From: an uncultured Oscillibacter sp. | GTDB lineage: Bacteria; Bacillota; Clostridia; Oscillospirales; Oscillospiraceae | Direction of reading: 5' to 3' | Assembly: GCA_910589315.1 (NCBI GenBank) | Contig: CAJUTB010000009.1 | Location: 8,170 to 72,169, forward strand | DNA: 64,000 bases | Part shown: positions 1-6,825 of the stretch, in pieces | Layout of the letters: each line of letters opens with the position of its first letter | Position numbering within the stretch: the stretch's first letter is position 1 | Translations under genes and position numbers: made by a program | The notes under the pieces: model-generated | Database searches by the model: none | What the model saw: the letters and a program-made list of their open reading frames with translations, nothing else | What the model was told of the DNA's origin: nothing

Positions 1-556
1 GCAGAACGATGAACGGTTTCCCAAGCTCTTGCAGCTCCCGGATCACCCGCTCCTCCGCCTCCAGATAGTCCTCCCGCGCAATGTCGGAGATGGTTCCGTC
101 CGTGGTGATCACAATGCCTATGGTGGAATGTTCCGTGATAACCTTCCGCGTGCCGATCTCCGCCGCCTCGGTCATGGGAATTTCGTGGTCGTACCAGGGC
201 GTTGTAACCATGCGTGGGGAATCGTCCTCAAACTGCCCGATGGCCCCCCGGACCATGTAGCCCACGCAGTCAATCAGCCGCACGGAAAACGACGCGCCGT
301 CCGCAAGCTGCACCTGGGCCGCTTCCTCGGGCACAAATTTCGGCTCCGCCGTCATGATCGTCCGTCCAGAACCGCTCTGAGGCAGTTCATCCCGCGCCCG
401 TTCCTTGCGGTAAACGTTTTCGATGTTGGGAATGACCTGGGTCTCCATGAAACGCTTGATGAAGGTGGATTTCCCGGTCCGCACCGGCCCCACCACACCA
501 ATGTAGATATCGCCCGCCGTACGGGTGGCGATATTCTGATAGATCGTGGTATTCAT
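1..556 (-). CDS. spoIVA: Stage IV sporulation protein A, 5' part only
   Basis: SpoIVA is the mother-cell ATPase that polymerises on the outer forespore membrane and forms the base layer of the spore coat. The reverse strand from the ATG at 556 reads MNTTIYQNIATRTAGDIYIG, followed by a Walker A motif GPVRTGKS (about residues 23-30) and later TIMTAEPKFVPEEA, which are hallmarks of SpoIVA. About 185 of the roughly 490 codons usual for the family are present; the rest lies beyond the left edge. A GGA-rich ribosome site (AAAGGAC) precedes the ATG, and a sigma-E-type promoter lies 40-70 bases upstream. No defect is visible in the part present. Confidence 0.95.
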   Translation of the reverse strand, partial: MNTTIYQNIATRTAGDIYIGVVGPVRTGKSTFIKRFMETQVIPNIENVYRKERARDELPQSGSGRTIMTAEPKFVPEEAAQVQLADGASFSVRLIDCVGYMVRGAIGQFEDDSPRMVTTPWYDHEIPMTEAAEIGTRKVITEHSTIGIVITTDGTISDIAREDYLEAEERVIRELQELGKPFIVL

Positions 557-596
557 AGTTATATCCCGTCCTTTTTCCGCTCCATATTCATGCTTT

Positions 597-626
597 ACTT
601 TATGTCCGGCCAAGGAAAAGTATGAC
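597..626 (-). promoter_or_regulatory. Sigma-E-type promoter of spoIVA
   Basis: On the minus strand GTCATACT (626-619) and CATAAAGT (604-597) are separated by 14 bases. This fits the mother-cell sigma-E pattern (about KMATATT, N13-15, CATAxxxT). It stands 41 bases upstream of the spoIVA ATG, and spoIVA is a known sigma-E gene. Judged by eye only. Confidence 0.6.
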
Positions 627-699
627 AGCCCGTCTCGCTTTGGAGAAACTGCACAGAAATCCCCGTCCAGACTTTGCCAGGATTCGTGTGTTTCCTGCA

Positions 700-728
700 T
701 TTACAGCATTGCTTTAGCATGGTAAACT
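700..728 (+). promoter_or_regulatory. Sigma-A-type promoter of the amino-acid ABC operon
   Basis: TTTACA (700-705), a 17-base spacer and TAAACT (723-728). A short hairpin (GAACC...GGTTC, about 743-763) follows in the leader just before the Shine-Dalgarno sequence of the binding-protein gene; its role is unknown. Confidence 0.5.
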
Positions 729-784
729 ATTAACGTATTAAAAGAACCGGGGTCTTCCTGGTTCGCATTTGGAGGATGAATGGA

Positions 785-1672
785 ATGAAAAAGAAACTTC
801 TGGCCCTTGCGCTGGCCCTGACGATGGTCCTGGCCCTGACCGCCTGCGGCGGCGATTCCAAAAACTCTGGCGACGGCACGCTCCCTGCGGACACATCCGG
901 CAATGCCGAACAGCCGGAGGATGTCAGCGGCGGCGACCAAGCGGCGGCCAACAGCGACATTGCTTATATCCAGGATAAGGGCACGCTGATTGTCGGCATG
1001 ACCGATTTTGCCCCGATGGATTATAAGGAAGACGGAAGCGACGAATGGATTGGCTTTGACGCCGACATGGCCAAGGCTTTCGGTGAGAGCCTTGGCGTGG
1101 CGGTCGAGTTCCTGGAACTGGCCGACTGGGACGCGAAATCCATGGAGCTGGATACCAAGGCCATCGACGTTGTTTGGAACGGCATGACCCTCACCGACGA
1201 CGTGAAAGCCCTCATGGGAACCTCGAACCCCTACTGCCTCAACGGACAAGTGGTCGTGGTAGCTGCGGATAAGGCCAGCCAGTATCAAACTGTGGAAAGT
1301 CTTGGCGAACTGAGCTTCGCTGTGGAAAACGGCTCCGCCGGCGCGGAGCAGCTGGACGCGCTGAACATCTCCTACACCGCCATGCAGAACCAGGCCGCCG
1401 CCTTGATGGAAGTGGCCTCCGGCGCATCGGACGCCGCGGTCATTGACCGGCTGATGGCCGGAGCCATGATCGGCGAGGGCACCAGCTATCCCGATTTAAC
1501 TTATACCGTTCAGCTCAACGACGAGGAATACGGCGTGGGATTCCGGAAGGGTTCCGATCTGGTGGACGCCTTCAATACCTGGTGGAAGGATATGTATGCA
1601 GAAGGTATGGTTCTGGAAGTTGCGGAAATTTACGGCGTACAGGAAGCTGTAAAGGGTGTCGTTGAAGGCTAA
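785..1672 (+). CDS. Amino-acid ABC transporter substrate-binding lipoprotein
   Basis: This is an extracellular solute-binding protein of family 3 (polar amino acids) that delivers its ligand to the permease encoded next. The N-terminus is a lipoprotein signal: MKKK, a hydrophobic stretch, and the lipobox LTAC with the lipidated Cys at residue 21. A Gly/Ser/Asp-rich linker follows, and then the SBP_bac_3 fold from about residue 60 (GTLIVGMTDFAPMDY; WDAKSMELDTKAIDVVWNGM). The start at 785 is chosen because GGAGG (771-775) lies 9 bases upstream; an in-frame ATG at 776 touches the GGAGG and is unlikely. First gene of a binding protein-permease-ATPase operon. The exact amino acid cannot be read from the sequence. 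Confidence 0.93.
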   Translation: MKKKLLALALALTMVLALTACGGDSKNSGDGTLPADTSGNAEQPEDVSGGDQAAANSDIAYIQDKGTLIVGMTDFAPMDYKEDGSDEWIGFDADMAKAFGESLGVAVEFLELADWDAKSMELDTKAIDVVWNGMTLTDDVKALMGTSNPYCLNGQVVVVAADKASQYQTVESLGELSFAVENGSAGAEQLDALNISYTAMQNQAAALMEVASGASDAAVIDRLMAGAMIGEGTSYPDLTYTVQLNDEEYGVGFRKGSDLVDAFNTWWKDMYAEGMVLEVAEIYGVQEAVKGVVEG

Positions 1673-1743
1673 AACAGGTAATCGGCAGAGGACTCTGTTT
1701 TCAGGGCCCTCTGCCCTTCCCGGTTTTGAAAGGAGATGCCTCT

Positions 1744-2382
1744 ATGTTTATCCCCGTTACCTTGAGCTTGCTGGAAGGTATGGTCACTACCTTGAAGCTC
1801 TTTTTCCTGACGCTGCTCTTTGCCTTGCCGCTGGGACTGGTGATCAGCTTCGGCTCTATGAGCCGCTTCACGCCTCTGCGCCGGCTGGTGCAAACTGTGG
1901 TGTGGATTATTCGGGGTTCCCCCCTGATGATTCAAATTTTAATCATCTTCTACGGCCCCGGTTTGATTTTCGGCCTTCCCCTCCTGCCCCGGTTCACGGC
2001 GGCCCTGGTCGCTTTTGCCGTCAACTATGCCTGCTACTTCTCCGAGATTTACCGCGGCGGCATTCAGTCGGTTCCGCAGGGACAATACGAGGCGGGTCAG
2101 GTGCTGGGCATGACGAAACCGCAGATTTTTTTCAAGATCACGCTGCTTCAGGTCGTCAAGCGCATCGTGCCGCCTATGGGCAACGAGATGATTACCTTGG
2201 TAAAGGACACTTCCCTGATTCGGGTGATCTCTGTTTACGAGCTGATCTGGATGGGGGAAACATACATCAAAAAGGGCCTGATCTGGCCGCTCTTTTACAC
2301 AGCGGTCTTTTACCTGATTCTCAGCGGCATTTTGACTATTTTGCTGAACCAGTGCGAGAAAAAACTGGACTATTTCAAATAA
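1744..2382 (+). CDS. Amino-acid ABC transporter permease
   Basis: Integral membrane subunit of a polar amino-acid importer of the His/Glu/Gln/Arg permease family, 212 aa, the usual size. It has several hydrophobic segments and the EAA loop typical of the family (QYEAGQVLGMTKPQIFFKI), which docks onto the ATPase. The start at 1744 is preceded by AGGAG (1731-1735, 8-base spacing); an upstream in-frame TTG at 1726 lies in front of that site and is not credible. It lies between the binding protein and the ATPase genes, separated from each by short gaps. Confidence 0.93.
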   Translation: MFIPVTLSLLEGMVTTLKLFFLTLLFALPLGLVISFGSMSRFTPLRRLVQTVVWIIRGSPLMIQILIIFYGPGLIFGLPLLPRFTAALVAFAVNYACYFSEIYRGGIQSVPQGQYEAGQVLGMTKPQIFFKITLLQVVKRIVPPMGNEMITLVKDTSLIRVISVYELIWMGETYIKKGLIWPLFYTAVFYLILSGILTILLNQCEKKLDYFK

Positions 2383-2395
2383 GGAGGCGTCCGAT

Positions 2396-3163
2396 ATGTC
2401 CATTCTGGAAGTCAACCACATTGAAAAGCATTTCGGACCCACTAAGGTCCTCAACGACATCAGTTTTTCCCTGGAAGCCGGACAGGCACTGTCCATCATT
2501 GGTTCCTCCGGCAGCGGAAAAACCACCCTCCTCCGCTGTCTCAACTTCCTGGAACGCCCTAACGGCGGCACGATTACCGTCAAGGGCAGCGTCATTTTTG
2601 ACGCCGGGAACCCTGCGATGCAAATTGAAAAAGATATCCGGGAAAAGCGGCTGCACTTTGGGCTTGTGTTTCAGAACTTCAATCTGTTTCCACAATACAC
2701 CGCCCTGCAAAACGTAACGCTTGCCCGGGAACTGCGGGCAAAAAAGAAAAACGACGAGAGCCGGGAGACGATCCTCCAGGCCGGACTGACCCTGCTGGAC
2801 CAAATGGGGTTGGCCGATCGCGCAAATCATTACCCGCATCAGCTCTCTGGCGGACAACAGCAGCGGGTAGCCATCGCGCGGGCGCTGGCTCTGCATCCCG
2901 ACATTCTCTGCTTTGACGAACCCACCTCCGCCCTGGACCCGGAACTGACCGGCGAGGTTTTACGGGTAATTCGTTCCCTGGCGGAGCAGAAAACCACCAT
3001 GATCATTGTCACCCACGAAATGGCTTTTGCCCGCGACGTGGCTGATCAGCTGATTTTCATGGACAGCGGCGTGATTGTGGAACAGGGCGACCCCAAGGAG
3101 ATCATTGACCACCCAAAAGAAGAACGTACCCGGCAATTCCTGGCCCGCTATGCGGACAACTAA
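2396..3163 (+). CDS. Amino-acid ABC transporter ATP-binding protein
   Basis: Cytoplasmic ATPase that powers the importer. It has Walker A (GSSGSGKTT, about residues 36-44), the Q-loop region (VFQNFNLFPQYTALQNV), the ABC signature LSGGQQQRVAIARAL, Walker B (ILCFDEPTSALDPE) and the switch His (IIVTHEMAFA). At 255 aa it is full length for the GlnQ/HisP family. It begins 13 bases after the permease stop behind an AAGGAGG site, so the three genes form one operon. Confidence 0.95.
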   Translation: MSILEVNHIEKHFGPTKVLNDISFSLEAGQALSIIGSSGSGKTTLLRCLNFLERPNGGTITVKGSVIFDAGNPAMQIEKDIREKRLHFGLVFQNFNLFPQYTALQNVTLARELRAKKKNDESRETILQAGLTLLDQMGLADRANHYPHQLSGGQQQRVAIARALALHPDILCFDEPTSALDPELTGEVLRVIRSLAEQKTTMIIVTHEMAFARDVADQLIFMDSGVIVEQGDPKEIIDHPKEERTRQFLARYADN

Positions 3164-3176
3164 CGGAGGCGGACAA

Positions 3177-3647
3177 ATGCAGAAGACACTAAACGTCACA
3201 AGTCCCGCTTTTTCGTCCGGAGAATGGATTCCCAAGATACATACCGGCGACGGCGAGGACATTTCCCCCGCTTTGCAGCTGCAAGGGCTCTGCCGCGATG
3301 CGGTCTCTCTGGCCGTCATTCTAGATGACCTGGACATTCCGCTTATCCCGAATTACAGCCATTGGCTGCTTTGGAACCTTCCGCCGATGGAGGAAATCCC
3401 GGCAAATATTCCCTATGGTCCCTCCACCCTTCGCGGCGCGGTTCAGGGACGGGCGTACGGAAAAAACCGTTATCGCGGACCCTATCCTCCCGCTTTCTTG
3501 AAAAAGCCCCACCGTTATGTCTTCCGCGTTTATGCCCTGGACTGCTTTTTGCAGCTGGATGCTTCCGCAAGACGCAAGGCGCTTGTAAAGGCCATGCAGG
3601 GACACATTTTGCAGGAAGGGCAAATTGGAGGCGTCTATCACCGGTAA
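3177..3647 (+). CDS. YbhB/YbcL-family (PEBP-like) protein
   Basis: A 156-aa bacterial relative of phosphatidylethanolamine-binding proteins/Raf-kinase inhibitors. Recognisable family features are the ligand-pocket segment (VILDDLDIPLIPNYSHWLLWNLP) and the later GPxxLRGxxQGRxxxGKNRYRGPYPP region with a C-terminal VYALD strand. The biochemical role of the bacterial family is not settled. The ATG at 3177 has GGAGG at 3165-3169 and lies 13 bases after the ABC ATPase stop, so it is probably the last gene of the transport operon; a strong terminator follows at once. Confidence 0.88.
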   Translation: MQKTLNVTSPAFSSGEWIPKIHTGDGEDISPALQLQGLCRDAVSLAVILDDLDIPLIPNYSHWLLWNLPPMEEIPANIPYGPSTLRGAVQGRAYGKNRYRGPYPPAFLKKPHRYVFRVYALDCFLQLDASARRKALVKAMQGHILQEGQIGGVYHR

Positions 3648-3655
3648 AAAATTCA

Positions 3656-3694
3656 GAGGCGTTCGGCTTTTGTGCCGGACGCCTCCTTGTTTTC
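3656..3694 (+). terminator. Rho-independent terminator of the amino-acid ABC operon
   Basis: A 12-bp stem GAGGCGTTCGGC / GCCGGACGCCTC (one G-T pair) with a TTTTGT loop, followed by TTGTTTT. Confidence 0.85.
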
Positions 3695-3765
3695 GCCTCT
3701 CAGGGATAAAACCTCACATTTTTGGTCAAGCTATCTGCATCACAAAGTCAGAATGGAGGATCACC

Positions 3766-3975
3766 TTGATTCCATGTACCAGTGAATGCATCTACCAAAC
3801 CGACGGTCTTTGCACCCTGGACAGCGCGGCTGCCGCCGGACTGCCCGCCTTGGGCGGCGCATGTGTCCATTTCATCCCCGCAAAGCGGCTCGGATCGCCT
3901 CACCGATATTATGAACGGGAATCAGTTCCAGACCAGAATCCGCCTCCAACACCCGGGGAACCACACAGCGTTTGA
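3766..3975 (+). CDS. Small cysteine protein (CxxxC..C..C pattern), function unknown
   Basis: A 69-aa ORF starting at TTG 3766 with GGAGG (3755-3759) 6 bases upstream. It begins MIPCTSECIYQTDGLCTLDS and continues GGACVHF, a pattern of four cysteines that I associate with small Cys-rich proteins encoded beside radA in Clostridia and often misnamed in databases. The last 35 or so residues overlap the 3' end of radA on the other strand by about 100 bases, so the natural protein may be shorter. Metal binding is plausible from the Cys spacing but is an inference. Confidence 0.55.
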   Translation: MIPCTSECIYQTDGLCTLDSAAAAGLPALGGACVHFIPAKRLGSPHRYYERESVPDQNPPPTPGEPHSV

Positions 3976-5221
3976 ACCCCAGCCGCCGGACCTCGGAAAC
4001 CCGCTGGGAAAGTTGGTTGACCGTCCGCAGCTCGCCGGTCAGGCCCACCTCGCCAATGGCCGCCAGATCGCTCGGGACCGGCTTGTCCAGATAGCTGGAC
4101 GCCAGGGCAATTACGGCGGCCAGATCGGCGGCGGGTTCATCCAGCCACAATCCGCCGATGATATTCAAATAAGCGTCGCAGACGGACAGCTTCAAGCCGC
4201 CACGCTTCTCCAAAACCGCCAGGAGCATCGTTGCCCGATTATAGTCGAAGCCGTTACTGGTGCGCCGCGGATTGCCTCCGGCGGAGGACACCACCAACGC
4301 CTGAATCTCCGCCAGAACCGGGCGCGCTCCCTCCATTACGCAGGTAACGCAGGTGCCCGGGGCGTCCTCCGGACGGCCGGACAGCAGCAGCTTCGAGGGA
4401 TTTTCCACCTCCATTAAGCCGTTGTCCTGCATTTCAAAAACGCCGATCTCATTTGTGGCTCCAAAGCGGTTTTTCGCCGCCCGCAAAATCCGGCAGGACG
4501 TGTGCTTCTCGCCCTCAAAATACAAAACACAGTCCACCATATGCTCGAGGACCTTTGGTCCGGCGATGGACCCTTCCTTATTCACATGGCCAATCACAAA
4601 TACGGTGATATTCTGCCCCTTTGCCAGCTGCATCAACGCCATGGTGCAGTCCTTTACCTGGCTGACGCTGCCCGCCGGAGAATCCAGCGCACTGTTGCAC
4701 AGCGTCTGAATCGAGTCGACTATCAGCACGTCCGGCTGTTCCTCCGCAACGGATTCCAGCATTTCCCCCAGGCCGGTCTCCGACAGCACCAGCAGATTTT
4801 CACTCTCCACATGCAGCCGCCCGGCACGGAGTTTCAGCTGACGCGGGGATTCCTCGCCGGATACATACAAAACCTTGGAAAACTCACACAGCTTGCTGCA
4901 TATTTGCAGCATCAGCGTTGACTTGCCGATTCCTGGCGCACCGCCCACCAGTACCAAAGAGCCTTTGACCGCTCCGCCGCCCAGAACCCGGTCCAGCTCG
5001 CCCATTCCGGTGGAAAACCGAATCTCTGCGCTCTCTTGCAGATTCGTGATTGGGCAGGCTTTCGGGGCCGAAACAATCCGGGAGGCCCTCCCCTTCTTCT
5101 GCACCACCGGTTCCGGCCGCTCTACCACCGTGTTCCAGGCCCCGCAGGCGGGACAACGCCCCGCCCATTTAGGCGTTTCATTTCCGCACTCTGTGCAATA
5201 ATAACCCGTTCGTTGTTTCAT
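3872..5221 (-). CDS. radA: DNA repair protein RadA
   Basis: RecA-like ATPase that promotes branch migration during recombinational repair. Domain order: an N-terminal C4 zinc finger (C9, C12, C23, C26 in YYCTECGNETPKWAGRCPAC), the ATPase core with Walker A GGAPGIGKST (about residue 92), the RadA-specific KNRFG motif (RAAKNRFGATNE), and a C-terminal Lon-protease-like domain (GLKLSVCDAYLNIIGG onward). At 449 aa it has the family length. Start ATG at 5221. It converges with the ABC operon and the small Cys gene, and cwlD lies 20 bases upstream on the same strand. Confidence 0.96.
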   Translation of the reverse strand: MKQRTGYYCTECGNETPKWAGRCPACGAWNTVVERPEPVVQKKGRASRIVSAPKACPITNLQESAEIRFSTGMGELDRVLGGGAVKGSLVLVGGAPGIGKSTLMLQICSKLCEFSKVLYVSGEESPRQLKLRAGRLHVESENLLVLSETGLGEMLESVAEEQPDVLIVDSIQTLCNSALDSPAGSVSQVKDCTMALMQLAKGQNITVFVIGHVNKEGSIAGPKVLEHMVDCVLYFEGEKHTSCRILRAAKNRFGATNEIGVFEMQDNGLMEVENPSKLLLSGRPEDAPGTCVTCVMEGARPVLAEIQALVVSSAGGNPRRTSNGFDYNRATMLLAVLEKRGGLKLSVCDAYLNIIGGLWLDEPAADLAAVIALASSYLDKPVPSDLAAIGEVGLTGELRTVNQLSQRVSEVRRLGFKRCVVPRVLEADSGLELIPVHNIGEAIRAALRG

Positions 5222-5241
5222 TTGTAAATCTCCTTATTCGT

Positions 5242-5961
5242 TCAGCTGGTCTCATATGCGCCGCGCAGATACCCCGCCGCGATCGCGGACGCCAGACGCA
5301 GCTGGTATGCCGGATCTTGCAGCTGTCCGGTCTCCGCGCTGTTGGACAAAAATCCGCACTCTACCAAAATTCCCGGCGCGGTGATATTTTTCATCAGATA
5401 AATGCTGTCTGGAATCTTACCGGCCCGTTTTCCGTTTTCTGTATTGGCGGCGGCGTTCAGCGCACTCTGAATCGACTCCGCCAAAGCCTCCGCGCCTTCC
5501 TGCCTGTTGTAAAACGCCTGTGCGCCATGCGTTGCCGGAGAGGACGGCAGGCTGTTCTGATGAATGCTCAGCAATACGGCGGGCGTCTGTTCATTTACCA
5601 ACGCCACACGGTTTTTCAGGTCGGACACTTTCCGCTGGCGTATGGTGTTCAGGCCCTCGTCGCAAGTGCTGACATCCTCCATGCGCGTCATGACGGTCCG
5701 CTGTCCGGCAAAACGCAGCAAATCATTTAGTCGCAGGGAAATTTCCAGGTTCAGCTGGCTTTCCTTCACGCCTTCGGCGGATACTGCTCCGCCGTCCTCT
5801 CCGCCATGACCAGGGTCCACAATCACGATCACCGGTTCCTCGCCGGCGGGAGAAAAGGCCGGAAGTGATGTTCCTTTCCAAAGCACAGCGCTCAATCCGG
5901 CAAAAAAACAGCAGAAAAATACGGTAAGCAGTACATCGCGTTTACGCAGCAGGATAACCAC
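5242..5961 (-). CDS. cwlD: Germination-specific N-acetylmuramoyl-L-alanine amidase CwlD
   Basis: Amidase_3 enzyme that strips peptide side chains from cortex muramic acid so that muramic-delta-lactam can form. After a short cytoplasmic start there is one signal-anchor helix (VLLTVFFCCFFAGLSAVLW), then the catalytic fold with zinc-ligand segments VDPGHGGEDGGA, the E in LNLEISLRL, and SIHQNS, and a final catalytic Glu in LVECGFLSN. The GTG at 5961 is preferred because AGGAGG lies 8 bases away; an in-frame TTG at 5967 is too close to it. Sporulation setting: a sigma-E-type promoter lies upstream and the cotJ operon is divergent. Confidence 0.92.
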   Translation of the reverse strand: MVILLRKRDVLLTVFFCCFFAGLSAVLWKGTSLPAFSPAGEEPVIVIVDPGHGGEDGGAVSAEGVKESQLNLEISLRLNDLLRFAGQRTVMTRMEDVSTCDEGLNTIRQRKVSDLKNRVALVNEQTPAVLLSIHQNSLPSSPATHGAQAFYNRQEGAEALAESIQSALNAAANTENGKRAGKIPDSIYLMKNITAPGILVECGFLSNSAETGQLQDPAYQLRLASAIAAGYLRGAYETS

Positions 5962-5996
5962 AGGCAACGCCTCCTCTTAGCAGCAGAATCAATGCT

Positions 5997-6026
5997 ATCC
6001 TATGGTTCCCAGCTTATCCTATATTC
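5997..6026 (-). promoter_or_regulatory. Sigma-E-type promoter of cwlD
   Basis: On the minus strand GAATATA (6026-6020), a 15-base spacer and CATAGGAT (6004-5997). This is a good match to the sigma-E pattern and lies just ahead of cwlD, a sporulation gene. Confidence 0.6.
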
Positions 6027-6100
6027 CCAATTCGTTATTATAGCGGCTTTTCTGCCGGAATGCAACCAGACTGCCCCAAGGACCATCCGCCGCTCTGCGG

Positions 6101-6108
6101 CATACACT
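6101..6108 (+). promoter_or_regulatory. Possible sigma-E -10 element of the cotJ operon
   Basis: CATACACT is a perfect sigma-E -10 box 56 bases upstream of the cotJAB start; cotJ is sigma-E-controlled in Bacillus. The matching -35 region is poor, so the call is tentative. Confidence 0.35.
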
Positions 6109-6163
6109 GGATTGAGCGCGGGATACGCTCTCGCGCAACTCTCTCAAAAGGAGGTTTTCCCTG

Positions 6164-6631
6164 ATGGAGAAACCCGAGCAAACTCCTACGCCGACCCCAG
6201 GAGCCTGCCGCCCCGGCGAAGGCGGTCTCCCCGGCTGCTGCGCCCCTCTGGCGTTTCCTTATATTCCGATGCAGGAAAAAAATCCTCCCCGTTTCAGCCG
6301 TTCGGAGGCCCTTCAAACCGGCACGCTGTTCCCCGGCCTGGATCTGCCCTTCAAAGCCGCCATCCAGGCGAGAACCAAGCTGGCCAATACCGCTCTGGTG
6401 GAACTGATGGCACTTGATTTCGCCGTCAAAGAGCTGAATCTTTACCTGGATACTCACGCCAACGACCAGGAGGTTTTACAGCTTTATTGGTCCTATCTGA
6501 AGCTCGCAAAAGAGGGCCGTGAAAAATATGAAAAAATGTATGGTCCCTTGCAGTCTACGGACTTGACCCCCGAAGACGGCTACGCCTGGCTGAAAGACCC
6601 GTGGCCTTGGGATGTAGGAGGTAATGACTGA
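6164..6631 (+). CDS. Fused CotJA-CotJB spore coat protein
   Basis: A single 155-aa ORF joins two proteins that are separate in Bacillus. Residues about 25-65 resemble CotJA (LAFPYIPMQ, FSRSEALQTGTLFPGLDLPF); residues about 70-150 resemble CotJB (LMALDFAVKELNLYLDTHANDQEVL, YWSYLKLAKEGREKYEKMYGPL, ending in a WLKDPWPWD tail). Both help place the CotJ complex in the inner coat. AAAGGAGG lies 8 bases before the ATG. The stop shares one base with the ATG of cotJC, so translation is probably coupled. The N-terminal 20 residues are Pro/Thr/Gly-rich and low in complexity. Confidence 0.88.
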   Translation: MEKPEQTPTPTPGACRPGEGGLPGCCAPLAFPYIPMQEKNPPRFSRSEALQTGTLFPGLDLPFKAAIQARTKLANTALVELMALDFAVKELNLYLDTHANDQEVLQLYWSYLKLAKEGREKYEKMYGPLQSTDLTPEDGYAWLKDPWPWDVGGND

Positions 6632-6817
6632 TGTTTGTTTATGAGAAGAAACTGCAATATCCAGTCAAAATCAAAAACACCAATCCCAAGCTGGCGGCGG
6701 TGATCATCTCCCAGTATGGCGGGCCGGACGGGGAGTTGGGCGCGTCCCTGCGCTACCTCAGCCAGCGTTATTCCATGCCCTACGCGGAACTGAAAGGTTT
6801 GCTGACGGATATTGGTA
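6631..6817 (+). CDS. cotJC: cotJC segment 1 of 3 (manganese-catalase-like coat protein, N-terminal part)
   Basis: Starts at ATG 6631 with AGGAGG 8 bases upstream. It encodes the first 62 residues plus one base of codon 63: MFVYEKKLQYPVKI, QYGGPDGELGASLRYLSQRY (E35 is a metal ligand by family), and GLLTDIG. Family similarity stops exactly after DIG at the sequence GGTA (6814-6817), where element 1 begins. In the unexcised genome the frame runs on to 7167 as 116 meaningless residues antisense to the recombinase, giving a 178-aa chimera. The continuation TEELGHLEM is found at 10306. Confidence 0.9.
6814..6817 (+). repeat. Left attachment site core of element 1 (GGTA)
   Basis: GGTA here and at 10303-10306. 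Joining the flanks across one copy gives GATATTGGTACAGAGGAA, coding DIGTEE as expected for CotJC, so the crossover lies in these four bases. Confidence 0.75.
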
Positions 6818-6825
6818 TTACGGCG

